A DNA stretch of 64,000 bases from Pseudonocardia endophytica (GTDB lineage: Bacteria; Actinomycetota; Actinomycetes; Mycobacteriales; Pseudonocardiaceae), in the NCBI RefSeq assembly GCF_004339565.1, contig NZ_SMFZ01000001.1:992001-1056000 (forward strand). The letters are read 5' to 3'. Shown here one piece after another: positions 27,579 to 36,812 of this stretch. The notes under the pieces are model-generated. The model was not told where the DNA came from. It did no database searches and worked only from the letters and a program-made list of their open reading frames with translations. A program made the position numbers and the translations under genes. Position 1 is the first letter of the stretch, and each line of letters begins with the position of its first letter.

Positions 27579-28052
27579 TCAGCCGCGGGTGGCGAGGCCC
27601 GCGCGGGCCTGCCGCAGCACCTGGGCGACGACCTCGGCGGTCTCCAGCGGGTCGAGCGGGTGCACCAGCACGGCGTCGGCCTGCGACCACGTGCCGAGCC
27701 ACCGGTCGTCGCGGCGGCGGAGCGTCAGCACGATCGGCGGGCAGTCGTCGACGATCTCCTCGCGCAGCTGCCGGGCCAGCCCGATGCCACCGGTGGGCTG
27801 CGCCTCGCCGTCCAGGATGACGAGGTCGACCTCGGCCGCGTCGCACGCCGCGAGCACCTCGGCCACGCCGCCCGCCTCGCGGAACACGACGCGTCCCACA
27901 TCCGGCGCCGGCCGCCGCCCGACCGCGTTGATGATCGCCTCACGGATCTCGGGGCGGTGGCTGTAGACCAGGATCGTCGACGGCGCGGGCCGTCGTCGGT
28001 CCCCGCCCTCGATCTCGCCTGCCGTGCCACCGCTCACCCCTGCGCTCGCCAC
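27579..28052 (-). CDS. Degenerate response-regulator receiver-like protein
   Basis: 157 aa. After 22 flexible residues comes a CheY-like fold: TILVYSHRPEIREAIINAV, VDLVILDGEA (aspartate in the acceptor position), PPIVLTLRRRDDRW and VLVHPLDPLETAEVV. The N-terminal acidic pair is replaced by Ser-His and the conserved lysine before Pro by His, so phosphorylation chemistry may be lost. No output domain. Leaderless GTG (TAGTAT at 28060). Operon with trpD; partner unknown. Confidence 0.75.
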   Translation of the reverse strand: MASAGVSGGTAGEIEGGDRRRPAPSTILVYSHRPEIREAIINAVGRRPAPDVGRVVFREAGGVAEVLAACDAAEVDLVILDGEAQPTGGIGLARQLREEIVDDCPPIVLTLRRRDDRWLGTWSQADAVLVHPLDPLETAEVVAQVLRQARAGLATRG

Positions 28053-28059
28053 GGCGCGG

Positions 28060-28065
28060 ATACTA
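28060..28065 (-). promoter_or_regulatory. -10 box of receiver-like/trpD promoter
   Basis: TAGTAT on the minus strand, seven bases before GTG 28052. Confidence 0.5.
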
Positions 28066-28178
28066 GTGCGTCCGGACGCGCCGCCGAACCGCCCCGGAAC
28101 CGAGGGCCCACACCCGCCGCCCACCGATCGTGATCCATCGGTGGTTGCCCCGACAGGCTGTAGAAGTTCGCGTGGGGT

Positions 28179-28184
28179 CATAAT
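28179..28184 (+). promoter_or_regulatory. -10 box of leaderless ctaE-qcrCAB promoter
   Basis: CATAAT, six bases (GCCCCC), GTG 28191; a good -10 match in GC-rich surroundings. Transcript would begin at the ctaE start codon. Confidence 0.6.
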
Positions 28185-28190
28185 GCCCCC

Positions 28191-28793
28191 GTGACGACAG
28201 CGGCACCCAACATCAGCGCGCGGATCCACTCGCTGAACAGGCCCAATCTGGTCAGCATCGGCACGATCGTCTGGCTGTCCAGCGAGCTGATGTTCTTCGC
28301 CGGGCTGTTCGCGATCTACTTCACCGCGCGGGCCCAGAACGTCGGCGAGTGGCCTCCCCCGCCGACGGAGCTCGACGTCCCCTACGCGCTCGTCGTGACG
28401 ATCGTGCTGGTGGCGTCGTCGTTCACGTGCCAGTTCGGCGTCTTCGCGGCCGAGCGCGGCGACGTGTTCGGCCTGCGCCGCTGGTACGTGCTGACGCTGG
28501 CGATGGGCACGTTCTTCGTGCTCGGGCAGGCGAACGAGTACCACACGCTGGTCACCGAGCACGACACGACGTTCGCGTCCGGTCCCTACGGCACGGTCTT
28601 CTACCTGGCCACCGGGTTCCACGGGCTGCACGTCATCGGCGGGCTGGTGGCGTTCGTCTACCTGCTGATCCGCACGAAGCTGAGCAAGTTCACCCCGGCC
28701 CAGGCCACCGCGGCGATCGTCGTGTCCTACTACTGGCACTTCGTCGACGTGGTGTGGATCGGCCTGTTCGCCGTCATCTACTTCATCCGCTAG
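28191..28793 (+). CDS. ctaE: Cytochrome c oxidase (aa3) subunit III
   Basis: 200 aa, five predicted membrane spans (the short bacterial form). Family features: [43 protein letters not shown] and the end [20 protein letters not shown]. It belongs to the terminal oxidase that forms the bc1-aa3 supercomplex with QcrCAB encoded next. A short perfect palindrome overlaps its stop codon. Other oxidase subunits are outside the window. Confidence 0.96.
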   Translation: MTTAAPNISARIHSLNRPNLVSIGTIVWLSSELMFFAGLFAIYFTARAQNVGEWPPPPTELDVPYALVVTIVLVASSFTCQFGVFAAERGDVFGLRRWYVLTLAMGTFFVLGQANEYHTLVTEHDTTFASGPYGTVFYLATGFHGLHVIGGLVAFVYLLIRTKLSKFTPAQATAAIVVSYYWHFVDVVWIGLFAVIYFIR

Positions 28794-28805
28794 CGCCCGG
28801 GCGCT
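28792..28805. terminator. Short palindrome after ctaE
   Basis: AGCGCCCGGGCGCT, a perfect 14-bp palindrome overlapping the TAG stop. Possibly a weak terminator or RNA stabiliser that sets the ctaE to qcrC ratio. Confidence 0.4.
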
Positions 28806-28852
28806 GACGACCTGCCCGCCACCACGACCGTGAAGGTTGGAAGACCCCCGCG

Positions 28853-29767
28853 ATGACCGACAGCCCCGATCACCCCGGCCCGGACGGCCCTGCCGGCCCC
28901 GACGGCTCACCCGCCGTGGCGGACGGCCAGGACACGGCCGCGACGACTGCGAAGAAGGCCCGCCCGCACGGCAAGTTCCGCCGTCGCGTCGCCGCCGTGG
29001 CGGCCCTCGGCGTCGGTCTCATCGCGGTCGGTGGCCTCTACGCCGTGTTCGCCCCCGAGCCGCAGACCGCGCAGGCGCAGCCGGACCAGGCGCTCGTCGC
29101 CCGCGGCGCCGAGCTCTACAACGAGACCTGCATCTCCTGCCACGGCTCGAACCTGCAGGGCGTGACGAACCGCGGTCCCGCGCTGATCGGCGTCGGCGAC
29201 GCGGCCGTCTACTTCCAGGTCTCGTCCGGCCGGATGCCGATGGCCCGCCAGGAGGCGCAGGCCGAGCGCAAGAAGCCGATCGCCGAGTTCGACCCGGACA
29301 CCCCTGAGGGCCAGGCGAACCTGGAGGCGCTCGGCGCCTACGTCCAGGCCAACGGCGGCGGTCCGCAGGTCCCGCAGCAGACCGGTGCGGCGCTGATCGG
29401 CTCCGACCCGGCCCGCGGTGGGCAGCTGTTCCGCCTGAACTGCTCCTCGTGCCACAACTTCACCGGTGTCGGCGGCGCACTGTCGTCGGGCAAGTACGCC
29501 CCGCCGCTGGCTCCGGCCAACGAGGAGCAGATCTACACGGCGATGCTCACCGGGCCGCAGAACATGCCGCGGTTCTCCGACCAGCAGCTCACGTCGGACG
29601 AGAAGAAGGACATCATCGCCTACGTCAAGTCCGTCTCCGAGGGCGGCAACAACGTGGGCGGCTACGCCGCGGGCGGGATCGGCCCGACATCCGAGGGAAT
29701 CATCATCTTCATCGTCGGCATGGCCGGCCTGATCGGGTTCGCGATGTGGTTGGGAGCGAAGTCTTGA
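28853..29767 (+). CDS. qcrC: Diheme cytochrome c subunit of the bc1 complex
   Basis: 304 aa. About 40 charged cytoplasmic residues, one membrane helix near 45-67, then two c-type heme motifs: CISCH near residue 97 and CSSCH near 200. A second membrane helix lies at the C-terminus ([19 protein letters not shown]). The actinobacterial diheme QcrC passes electrons from the Rieske centre directly to the aa3 oxidase, replacing soluble cytochrome c. Stop overlaps the qcrA TTG start. Confidence 0.96.
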   Translation: MTDSPDHPGPDGPAGPDGSPAVADGQDTAATTAKKARPHGKFRRRVAAVAALGVGLIAVGGLYAVFAPEPQTAQAQPDQALVARGAELYNETCISCHGSNLQGVTNRGPALIGVGDAAVYFQVSSGRMPMARQEAQAERKKPIAEFDPDTPEGQANLEALGAYVQANGGGPQVPQQTGAALIGSDPARGGQLFRLNCSSCHNFTGVGGALSSGKYAPPLAPANEEQIYTAMLTGPQNMPRFSDQQLTSDEKKDIIAYVKSVSEGGNNVGGYAAGGIGPTSEGIIIFIVGMAGLIGFAMWLGAKS

Positions 29768-30894
29768 GCAGCGACGAGGGGGGGACCCGCACCCCCACCG
29801 ATGACGAGCTGGAGGGCATGTCGCAGGAGCGGCTGGCCCGGCTGGCCGGTGAGCTCGACGACGTCGAGGTCGTCCACAACACCCCCAAGTTCCCGATCCC
29901 GGGCACGCGCGCGGAGAAGCGGGCCGAGCGGTCCGTCGCCCTGTGGTTCGTCATCTCGGCGATCTCGGGGCTCGCGTTCGTCGTCGCGTTCATCGCGTGG
30001 CCGCACGAGTACGTCGCCCCGAACCAGCCCGGGTACTTCGAGTACTCGCTCTACACGCCGGTCATCGGGTTCACGTTCGGCCTGGCCGTGCTCGCGCTCG
30101 GCGTCGCGGTCATCCAGTACGTGAAGAAGCTGTTCCCCGACGAGGTCGCGGTCCAGCAGCGTCACGACGGCGCGTCCGACGAGGTCGCCCGCCGCACGGT
30201 GATGGCCCAGCTGGCCGACGCCGGCAGGAGCACCACGATCGGGCGGCGCAAGCTCATCCAGCGCTCGGCCGGTGCCGCGGCCGGCATCTTCGGCGTCGGC
30301 GTCGGTGTCATCGCGATCGGCGGGCTGATCAAGAACCCGTGGGCCGAGGGCGACGACTCCCCGCTCTGGCACACCGGCTGGCGTCCGGAGAACGGCGAGA
30401 CCGTCTACCTGCGGACCGACACCGGCGTGCTCACCGAGATCGCCCGGGTCCGGCCGGAGGACATGGAGCCGGGCTCGATGATGACGGTCTTCCCGTTCCG
30501 CGAGTCCGAGCGGGGCAACGAGGAGGAACTGCTGCACGCGCAGCGCGCCTCGGACGCGCCGGTCATGCTGATCCGCCTCCGTCCGGGCACCCAGGTGGAA
30601 ACCCGCCCGGGCCAGGAGAACTTCAGCTATGGTGACTTCTACGCTTGGTCGAAGGTCTGCACCCACCTGGGCTGCCCGACCTCTCTGTACCAGGCGCAGG
30701 ACAACAAAATTCTGTGCCCGTGCCACCAGTCGCAGTTCCTGGCGACCCGGGATGCCGAACCGGTGTTCGGTCCCGCCGCCAGGCCGCTGCCGCAGTTGCC
30801 GATTACAGTGAACTCCGAGGGCTACTTCGTGGCCCGCAGCGATTTCGTCGAACCGGTGGGCCCGGCCTTCTGGGAACGGAAGAAGACGACATGA
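29764..30894 (+). CDS. qcrA: Rieske iron-sulfur subunit of the bc1 complex
   Basis: 376 aa with the three membrane helices of the actinobacterial form (about 63-83, 98-120, 170-190). The Rieske domain ligands are CTHLGC and CPCHQSQF near residues 300-322, holding the 2Fe-2S cluster. Start is TTG 29764, overlapping the qcrC stop as TTGA, with GGGAGCG upstream; the open frame extends further 5' but only as a shadow of qcrC. Stop overlaps the qcrB ATG (ATGA). Confidence 0.95.
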   Translation: MSSDEGGTRTPTDDELEGMSQERLARLAGELDDVEVVHNTPKFPIPGTRAEKRAERSVALWFVISAISGLAFVVAFIAWPHEYVAPNQPGYFEYSLYTPVIGFTFGLAVLALGVAVIQYVKKLFPDEVAVQQRHDGASDEVARRTVMAQLADAGRSTTIGRRKLIQRSAGAAAGIFGVGVGVIAIGGLIKNPWAEGDDSPLWHTGWRPENGETVYLRTDTGVLTEIARVRPEDMEPGSMMTVFPFRESERGNEEELLHAQRASDAPVMLIRLRPGTQVETRPGQENFSYGDFYAWSKVCTHLGCPTSLYQAQDNKILCPCHQSQFLATRDAEPVFGPAARPLPQLPITVNSEGYFVARSDFVEPVGPAFWERKKTT

Positions 30895-32570
30895 GCTCGA
30901 TCACGCAGAAGACGACGTCGTCTGGTGGTCTGCAGGCCAAGGCGGCCGAAGGACTGGACCAGCTCGACCAGCGGTACCACCCGGCCGCGGGCCTGCGGAA
31001 GCAGTTCAACAAGGTCTTCCCGACGCACTGGTCATTCATGCTCGGAGAGGTCGCGCTCTACAGCTTCATCATCATCCTGCTGTCGGGCACGTACCTTGCG
31101 CTGTTCTTCGACCCGTCGATGTCCGAGGTCGTCTACAACGGCGTCTTCGACAATCTGCGCGGCGTCCACATGTCGCGGGCCTACGAGTCGGCCGTCGACA
31201 TCTCGCTCGAGGTCCGGGGCGGCCTGTTCGTCCGGCAGGTGCACCACTGGGCGGCGCTGCTGTTCCTGGCCGCGATGGTCGTGCACATGTTCCGGGTGTT
31301 CTTCACCGGCGCGTTCCGCAAGCCGCGCGAGGCCAACTGGATCATCGGCATCCTGCTGATCTTCCTGGGCGTGTTCGAGGGCTTCTCCGGCTACTCGCTG
31401 CCGGACGACCTGCTCTCCGGCGTCGGCCTGCGGATCGCCTCCGGCATCACACTGACGGTGCCGATCATGGGCACCTGGGTGCACTGGCTGCTCTTCGGCG
31501 GTGAGTTCCCCGGTACCGAGATCATCCCGAGGCTCTACATCATCCACGTGCTGGTGCTGCCCGGGTTGTCACTGGCGCTGATCGCGGCCCACCTCGGGCT
31601 CGTCTGGTATCAGAAGCACACCCAGTTCCCCGGTCCCGGACGGACCGAGAAGAACGTGGTGGGCGTCCGGATCCTGCCGGCGTTCGCGGCCAAGGGCGGC
31701 GCGTTCTTCGCCGTCACGGCCGGTGTGATCGCGATGATGGCCGGCCTGTTCCAGATCAACCCGATCTGGAACCTCGGTCCCTACGACGCGTCGCACATCT
31801 CCGCAGGGTCGCAGCCCGACTGGTACATGCTCTTCTCCGAGGGCATGGCACGCATCTTCCCGCCGTGGGAGTTCTACCTCTGGGGCGAGTACACGATCCC
31901 GGCCGCGTTCATCCCGACGGCGGCGTTCCTGCCGGTCCTGTTCGTGATCGCGGCGCTCTATCCGGCGATCGAACGGCGGTTCACGAAGGACGACGCGCTG
32001 CACAACCTGCTGCAGCGTCCGCGTGACGTGCCGGTCCGCACCTCGCTGGGTGTCATGGCCATCTCCACCTACACGTGGCTGGTGCTCTGCGGCATCAACG
32101 ACTGGGTCGCCTACTTCTTCCACGTCTCGCTGAACGCGACGACGTGGGCGGGCCGCATCGGCCTCCTGGTGATCCCCCCGCTGGCCTACTGGATCACCTA
32201 CCGCTTCTGCCTCGGCCTGCAGAAGTCCGACCGGGCGGTGCTCGAGCACGGCATCGAGACCGGGATCATCCGGCGGCTGCCCCACGGTGAGTTCATCGAG
32301 GTGCACCAGCCGCTCGGCGGTGTCGACTCGCACGGCCACGCGATCCCGCTGGAGTACCAGGGCGCGTCCGTGCCGAAGCGGATGAACCAGCTCGGCTCCG
32401 CGGGCGAGCCGGTCGCCGGCTCGCTGCTCAAGCCGGACCCGACGAACGAGACGGTCGCGCTGGAGCACGCACGGCACGAGGCCCACTCCGACGAGCTGAG
32501 GGCGCGCGACGAGCGTCGCGAACTCGCCGGCCGTCCCGAGGCCGGTCGGCCGAAGGACTCCACGGAGTAG
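30891..32570 (+). CDS. qcrB: Cytochrome b subunit of the bc1 complex
   Basis: 559 aa, full-length cytochrome b plus a long hydrophilic C-terminal tail typical of actinobacteria. Heme b ligands are the His pairs in [20 protein letters not shown] and [19 protein letters not shown]. The quinol-oxidation motif is PDWY (SQPDWYMLF), the actinobacterial version of PEWY. This is the known target of imidazopyridine amides in mycobacteria. Last gene of the ctaE-qcrCAB operon, followed by a strong hairpin. Confidence 0.97.
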   Translation: MSSITQKTTSSGGLQAKAAEGLDQLDQRYHPAAGLRKQFNKVFPTHWSFMLGEVALYSFIIILLSGTYLALFFDPSMSEVVYNGVFDNLRGVHMSRAYESAVDISLEVRGGLFVRQVHHWAALLFLAAMVVHMFRVFFTGAFRKPREANWIIGILLIFLGVFEGFSGYSLPDDLLSGVGLRIASGITLTVPIMGTWVHWLLFGGEFPGTEIIPRLYIIHVLVLPGLSLALIAAHLGLVWYQKHTQFPGPGRTEKNVVGVRILPAFAAKGGAFFAVTAGVIAMMAGLFQINPIWNLGPYDASHISAGSQPDWYMLFSEGMARIFPPWEFYLWGEYTIPAAFIPTAAFLPVLFVIAALYPAIERRFTKDDALHNLLQRPRDVPVRTSLGVMAISTYTWLVLCGINDWVAYFFHVSLNATTWAGRIGLLVIPPLAYWITYRFCLGLQKSDRAVLEHGIETGIIRRLPHGEFIEVHQPLGGVDSHGHAIPLEYQGASVPKRMNQLGSAGEPVAGSLLKPDPTNETVALEHARHEAHSDELRARDERRELAGRPEAGRPKDSTE

Positions 32571-32588
32571 AGCACGGAGCACGACGAC

Positions 32589-32622
32589 GAGGGCCCTGCC
32601 GGGATCATCCGGCGGGGCCCTC
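32589..32622 (+). terminator. Terminator hairpin after qcrB
   Basis: GAGGGCCCTGCCGG and CCGGCGGGGCCCTC pair over 14 positions with one wobble, loop GATCAT. No T run follows, as usual in actinobacteria. Confidence 0.8.
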
Positions 32623-32665
32623 GCCGTTCCGGCGGGTCGCAGTGGCGCGCGCACAGGGGTGTGGT

Positions 32666-32671
32666 TATGAT
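32666..32671 (+). promoter_or_regulatory. -10 box of leader peptide/ACT-like gene
   Basis: TATGAT followed by seven bases and ATG 32679; near-consensus -10 and clear leaderless spacing. Confidence 0.6.
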
Positions 32672-32678
32672 CTCCCCC

Positions 32679-32771
32679 ATGCGTACCGCCGAGATGCTGC
32701 CTTCCGCGCAGCTCCGTGCTGCGCGACGTCGACTTCCGCTCGGCGCGGTAGTACTCCCGCGCGTCGGCTAG
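32679..32771 (+). CDS. Putative 30-residue regulatory leader peptide
   Basis: Leaderless frame ending ...GAVVLPRVG. Near its end it has two consecutive GTA valine codons (rare in such GC-rich DNA), then Leu and a further Val. A 10-bp hairpin begins six bases after the second GTA and its loop contains the stop codon. This is the layout of amino-acid attenuators. It precedes a small ACT-like protein by 100 bp. Experimental support is lacking. Confidence 0.5.
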   Translation: MRTAEMLPSAQLRAARRRLPLGAVVLPRVG

Positions 32772-32810
32772 ATCCAGGCCGCCGACGCGCCCGCGCCACT
32801 TTCTCGGCGC
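32759..32810 (+). promoter_or_regulatory. Attenuator-like double hairpin
   Basis: Hairpin 1: GCGCGTCGGC (32759-32768) with GCCGACGCGC (32781-32790). Hairpin 2: GCGCC (32793-32797) with GGCGC (32806-32810). An alternative pairing joins GGCGCGG (32742-32748, just before the GTA codons) to CCGCGCC (32791-32797) and excludes hairpin 2. Confidence 0.45.
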
Positions 32811-32871
32811 TTCCCCACCTTCGAGACCTGGCTCGTGCCCCGCATCCTTCGCGAACCGCACGGAGCCCAGC

Positions 32872-33165
32872 ATGAGCATCACCGCCGACCGCCCGATCAC
32901 GTTCTCCCCCGACATCGCCGACATCGCGTCGCGCATGCCCCGCCGGCACACCGTCGTCACCAGCGACGGGATCGACGGCGTCATGCGGGTCGCGACGGCG
33001 CTGCAGGCCTGCGGGCGCACGCTGTCCGAGTTCGCCGTCGACGTCCGGGACGGCGTCGCCTACAGCTCGGTCACCTGCACGATGTCCATGTCCCCTGGCG
33101 AGTGCGAGGACTTCGCGCACCGGATGCTGGACATGGACTGCGTCGTCGCCGTCGACCCCTACTAG
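32872..33165 (+). CDS. Small ACT-like domain protein
   Basis: 97 aa. From residue 24 the pattern (VVTSDGIDGVMRVATALQA, GRTLSEFAVDVRDGVAYSSV, CTMSMSPGECEDFAHRML, VVAVDPY) follows the beta-alpha-beta-beta-alpha-beta order of an ACT domain. It resembles the short regulatory subunits of acetohydroxyacid synthase. No catalytic partner is adjacent. GGAG lies 9 bases before ATG. The proposed Val/Leu leader upstream fits branched-chain amino-acid control, but family membership was judged only by eye. Stops overlap with convergent fprA. Confidence 0.5.
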   Translation: MSITADRPITFSPDIADIASRMPRRHTVVTSDGIDGVMRVATALQACGRTLSEFAVDVRDGVAYSSVTCTMSMSPGECEDFAHRMLDMDCVVAVDPY

Positions 33166-34517
33166 GCCCTGGCCGCCTTCAGCATCGCGGCCCGTTCGGC
33201 GATCTTGACCCGGTCCGTCCCGCCGCGCTCGGCCCCGAGCTGGATCTCGGCGGCGTCGAGGCGCAGCCAGTCCTCCCAGCCGACCGGCTCGATGCCGTAC
33301 TCCTTCAGGCGTTCGACGACGGCGTCCGGCTCCGGGTGGGCGGGCGCGGGCAGGGTCGCGAGGTCGGCGAGCACGGACGCGGCCGTCTCCGCCCCGTCGC
33401 TCTTGTTCGTCCCGATCACGCCGGTCGGCCCCCGCTTGATCCACCCGGTCACGTAGCTGCCGCGGACCGGTTCGCCGCCCCGCATCACCCGGCCCTCCTC
33501 GTGCGGAACGGTGCCGCTGTCGTCGTCGAACGGCAGCCCCGGGATCGGCTCGCCGGAGTAGCCGATCGCGCGCACGACGAGCCCGGCCTCGAACGTCTCG
33601 GACTCCCCGGTGGCCCTCACGGAGGAGTCGACGACCTCGTTGCGGACCACCTCGACGGCGCTCACCCGCCCGTTCTCGCCGATCAGCCGCTGCGGGGAGC
33701 GCAGGAAGTGCAGGTGGATCCGGCGCGAGCCGCCGGCCCCCGGCGGGTCCTGCGACCAGGCGGTGAGCGACTCGATGTTCTGGCGCATCCGGCGCTCGTC
33801 CGGCTCCTCGACTCCCGCGGCGAGCACGCCGTCGTCGTGCACGAGGACCTCGACGTCGTCGAGCTTCGCGAGGGCGCGCAGCTCGGCCGGAGTGAACTTG
33901 ACGTGCTGCGGCCCGCGCCGGATCACCACGTGCACGTCGGTGATCGCGCTGTCGCGCAACGCGTCCAGTACCTCGTCGTGCGCGTCGGTGCCGGCGATGT
34001 CCTCGGCCGGACGGGCCAGCACGCGGGCCACGTCGAGCGCGACGTTCCCGGCGCCGACCACGACGACTCCCGCCCGGTCCAGATCCGGCGTCAGGTCGAC
34101 GGCGTCCGGGTGCCCGCAGTACCAGCTGACGAACGCCCCGGAGCCGACGCTGCCGTCGAGGTCCTCCCCCTCGATGCCGAGGTCGCGGTCCCGGTCGCTG
34201 CCGGAGGCGTAGACGACGGCGTGGTAGTACTCGTGCAGGACGTCGCCGGGGATGCCGTCCTCGCCGACGGTGACGTTGCCGAGGAAGCGGATGCGGTCGT
34301 CGTCGAACGTCTGGACCAGCGCGCGGATCACGGACTTCATCTTCAGGTGGTCCGGCGCGACGCCGTAGCGGACGAGGCCGTAGGGCGCCGGCAGCCGGTC
34401 GATCACGTCGACGGTGACCGTCGGGTCGCCGGCGAGCAACGCCTCGGCGGTGTACAGCCCGGACGGGCCTGCGCCGATCACGGCGACTCGGGGTACCTGC
34501 GTCTCTGCCTGCGTCAC
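33162..34517 (-). CDS. fprA: Ferredoxin/adrenodoxin-NADP+ reductase (FprA type)
   Basis: 451 aa, the mitochondrial adrenodoxin-reductase-like class. FAD motif VIGAGPSGLYTAEALL near residue 12, PYGLVRYGVAPDH near 45, NADP motif VVVGAGNVALDVARVL near 150, and GWIKRGPTGVIGTNKSDG near 365. It would deliver electrons from NADPH to ferredoxins and so to P450s such as that at 44628. GTG start behind GAGGAGCGACC. The stop shares bases CTAG with the convergent ACT-like gene. Confidence 0.93.
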   Translation of the reverse strand: MTQAETQVPRVAVIGAGPSGLYTAEALLAGDPTVTVDVIDRLPAPYGLVRYGVAPDHLKMKSVIRALVQTFDDDRIRFLGNVTVGEDGIPGDVLHEYYHAVVYASGSDRDRDLGIEGEDLDGSVGSGAFVSWYCGHPDAVDLTPDLDRAGVVVVGAGNVALDVARVLARPAEDIAGTDAHDEVLDALRDSAITDVHVVIRRGPQHVKFTPAELRALAKLDDVEVLVHDDGVLAAGVEEPDERRMRQNIESLTAWSQDPPGAGGSRRIHLHFLRSPQRLIGENGRVSAVEVVRNEVVDSSVRATGESETFEAGLVVRAIGYSGEPIPGLPFDDDSGTVPHEEGRVMRGGEPVRGSYVTGWIKRGPTGVIGTNKSDGAETAASVLADLATLPAPAHPEPDAVVERLKEYGIEPVGWEDWLRLDAAEIQLGAERGGTDRVKIAERAAMLKAARA

Positions 34518-34654
34518 GGTCGCTCCTCACCGGCGGCCGCGGCGCCGGTCGGCGGGCGCCGGTGGTGGTGGCCGCCGGAGACGTTCGGGTTGCCCTGGAC
34601 GCTAACAGCCCGGTGACCTACGCAACGTCTTCGACGTTCCGCAGCGACGATCCG

Positions 34655-35497
34655 CTACCGGATCCCGTTGCCGGTGGCGCGGACGGCGACGCGGTCGTCC
34701 GGCAGGAGCAGCTCGGTCCGCACCGTCCAGAAGCGACGCCCGGAGCGGACGGTCTCGCAACGGGCCCGCACGCGGGTGTCGGTCGAGACCGGCCGCAGGT
34801 AGTCCACCGTGTCCGACAGCGACCGCGCCCCGGCTCCGTCCCGGGCCAGGAAGCGGATCTGCGCGGCCTTCGCCAGCGCGGCCAGCACGGCGCCGTGCGT
34901 GGTGCCGTTCAGGTTCGTGGCGGACCGGCCGGGGACGAGGACGGCGAGGTCGCCGTCGAACTCGAGGGTCGCGGGGTCGAGCCGTGCGGCATCGAACGCC
35001 GGTCGGCCGGCCCGGAAGTCCTCGGCGTCGTCGGGCGCGGAGTCCCCGCCCAGCGCGCCCGGACGGTCCGGGACACCGGTCAGCGCCATCGTCGCGACGG
35101 CGTGGGCGACCGGTCGGCCGGTGTCGTCGCGGATGTCGGCCCTCCCGACACCGACCTGCTCGTCGATGTGCAGCAGCGTGAACTCCGCGCGGACCTCGGT
35201 CGCGTCCGCCGCGGACGGTCCGAGGTGGTCGATGCGCAGTTCGACGGTCGGGGCGCCCGCCGTCAGCTCCCCCGCGGTGTAGATCAGGAAGCCGATGCCG
35301 GAGTCCGCCAGCAGCGCGACGAGCGCGGGGGCGACCAGCCCGTCGTCGTCGCGGACGCCGTCGTGCAGCGGTGCGCGCAGCCGGAACCCCTCGCCGGGAG
35401 CCGGCACCATGCCCAGCCCGCGTTCGACGGGCGCGTGCCGCATCCGCTGCTCGACCCGCGACGCGTCCGGGAGGGACGTGACGGACGGGGTGCTCAT
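34655..35497 (-). CDS. Double-hotdog acyl-CoA thioesterase-like protein
   Basis: 280 aa made of two hotdog repeats: residues 35-135 (DGVRDDDGLVAPALVALLAD, TVELRIDHLGP) and 175-280 (GRSATNLNGTTHGAVLAALAKAAQ, LSDTVDYLRPV). The second half has the NxxGTTHGAVLAAL helix of PaaI-like thioesterases (Asn/Gly at the active site). Likely hydrolyses an acyl- or aryl-CoA. Lies between fprA and the GlxA-like regulator on one strand, 57 bp after the latter. Confidence 0.75.
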   Translation of the reverse strand: MSTPSVTSLPDASRVEQRMRHAPVERGLGMVPAPGEGFRLRAPLHDGVRDDDGLVAPALVALLADSGIGFLIYTAGELTAGAPTVELRIDHLGPSAADATEVRAEFTLLHIDEQVGVGRADIRDDTGRPVAHAVATMALTGVPDRPGALGGDSAPDDAEDFRAGRPAFDAARLDPATLEFDGDLAVLVPGRSATNLNGTTHGAVLAALAKAAQIRFLARDGAGARSLSDTVDYLRPVSTDTRVRARCETVRSGRRFWTVRTELLLPDDRVAVRATGNGIR

Positions 35498-35554
35498 CGG
35501 ATCATCGTGCGATATCCGGCCGCCGCGCCGGTGACGGAGCGGGTGTGCGACCGG

Positions 35555-36535
35555 TCACGCCGGGACGGAACCGGGGTCCTCCGCGCGGGCGCCGAGCCGG
35601 AACGTCGAGCGGTAGTCGGCCGGGGACACGCCGACGACCTGCCGGAAGTGGTGGCGCAGCAACGCCGCCGATCCGAGCCCGCAACGGGACGCGACGGCGT
35701 CCATGCCGAGGTCGGTCTCCTCGAGCAGCGTGCGGGCGTGCAGCACGCGCTGGCGGGTCAGCCATCGGTGCGGCGTCGTACCGGTCTCGGCCGAGAACCG
35801 GCGGGCGAACGTCCGCTCGGACATCGCGGCCCTGCGGGACAGCGACGCGACGGTGTGCTCCTCGGCCAGGTTCTCGGTCATCCAGGCCAGCACGTCGCTG
35901 AGCGAGTCCGAGGTGCACTCCGGCACCGGCATCTCCACGAACTGCCGCTGCCCGCCCTCACGCTGCGGCGGGACGACCATCCGTCGGGCGATCCCGTTCA
36001 CGACCGCGCTGCCGAGCTCGCGACGCACGAGGTGCAGGCAGGCGTCGATGCCCGCGGCCGTACCGGCGCCGGTGATCAGATCGCCGTCGTCGACGAACAG
36101 CGCGTCCTCGGAGACGATCGCCTCCGGGTGCGCCTCCCGCAGCTCGTCGGCATGCTTCCAGTGCACGGTGCAGCGGCGCCCGCTCAGCAGGCCGGCCGCG
36201 CCCAGCACGAACACACCCGAGCAGATCGACAGGACCTGCGCTCCGCCCTCGTGGGCCGCCCGCAGCGCGTCGAGCACCTCCGGCTCGAACTCGCGCAGAC
36301 CCGTCGCGCCGACGGCGACGAGATCGGCCCCGGCGAGCGCGTCCAGCCCGTACGGCGGCACGATCTGCAGCCCGCTCGGCGAGCTCAGCGGCTCGCCGGC
36401 GCGCGGCCCGCAGACCTTGAAGTCGAACACCGGCAGGCCGTCGTCCGAGCGGTCCAGGCCGAACACCTCGGTGATCACGCCGAACTCGAACACCGCCAAC
36501 CTGTCCATGACCAGGGCGGAGACGCTGCGCAGCAT
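35555..36535 (-). CDS. GlxA-family AraC-type transcriptional regulator
   Basis: 326 aa. Residues 5-190 are a DJ-1/PfpI (class I amidotransferase-like) domain with the nucleophile-elbow cysteine in ICSGVFVLGAAGLL. Residues 215-315 are the AraC double HTH (VASLSRRAAMSERTFARRF and MDAVASRCGLGSAALLRHHF). The family regulates amino-acid and quaternary-amine catabolism. Leaderless ATG (TACTGT six bases upstream) and the repeated TGGCAG motif in its promoter suggest autoregulation and control of the divergent small gene. Confidence 0.9.
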   Translation of the reverse strand: MLRSVSALVMDRLAVFEFGVITEVFGLDRSDDGLPVFDFKVCGPRAGEPLSSPSGLQIVPPYGLDALAGADLVAVGATGLREFEPEVLDALRAAHEGGAQVLSICSGVFVLGAAGLLSGRRCTVHWKHADELREAHPEAIVSEDALFVDDGDLITGAGTAAGIDACLHLVRRELGSAVVNGIARRMVVPPQREGGQRQFVEMPVPECTSDSLSDVLAWMTENLAEEHTVASLSRRAAMSERTFARRFSAETGTTPHRWLTRQRVLHARTLLEETDLGMDAVASRCGLGSAALLRHHFRQVVGVSPADYRSTFRLGARAEDPGSVPA

Positions 36536-36541
36536 GCCGTA

Positions 36542-36622
36542 ACAGTACTTGGCAGGATGTTTCGTGTCGACGTCCGTTCTGCCACTCGTGGCAGGAATTC
36601 GGTGGCAGGATAGTTACTGCCA
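36542..36622. promoter_or_regulatory. TGGCAG operator cluster between glxA-like gene and small ORF
   Basis: TGGCAGGA occurs at 36550, 36589 and 36603. CTGCCAC-TC-GTGGCAG forms a perfect palindrome near 36580-36595, and TGGCAG-N8-CTGCCA spans 36603-36622. The -10 of the regulator (TACTGT, 36542-36547) is at one end and the start of the divergent gene at the other. Confidence 0.65.
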
Positions 36623-36810
36623 TGACCTCCTCCACCGACGTCTCGACCCGCCCCTCCCTCGCGTCCGCCCTGCTCCGTGCCTGGCGCGCCTGGCACGAGC
36701 ACGAGCAGCTGCTGCCCACCGGACCCGTATCGGCCGGACCGTGGGCCGGGAGCCCCGAGCACGACGCGGACGAGCCCCGCGTCCGGCACGACCTGCACGC
36801 CGCTGCCTGA
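36622..36810 (+). CDS. Small hypothetical protein, possible GlxA target
   Basis: 62 aa: MTSSTDVSTRPSLASALLRA, then WRAWHEHEQLLPTGPVS and an acidic/His tail. A possible GATAGT box ends seven bases before ATG, suggesting a leaderless start. No family recognised. The start codon lies at the end of the TGGCAG operator cluster, so it is probably expressed under the neighbouring regulator. It ends two bases before the convergent winged-helix gene stop. Confidence 0.5.
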   Translation: MTSSTDVSTRPSLASALLRAWRAWHEHEQLLPTGPVSAGPWAGSPEHDADEPRVRHDLHAAA

Positions 36811-36812
36811 GT

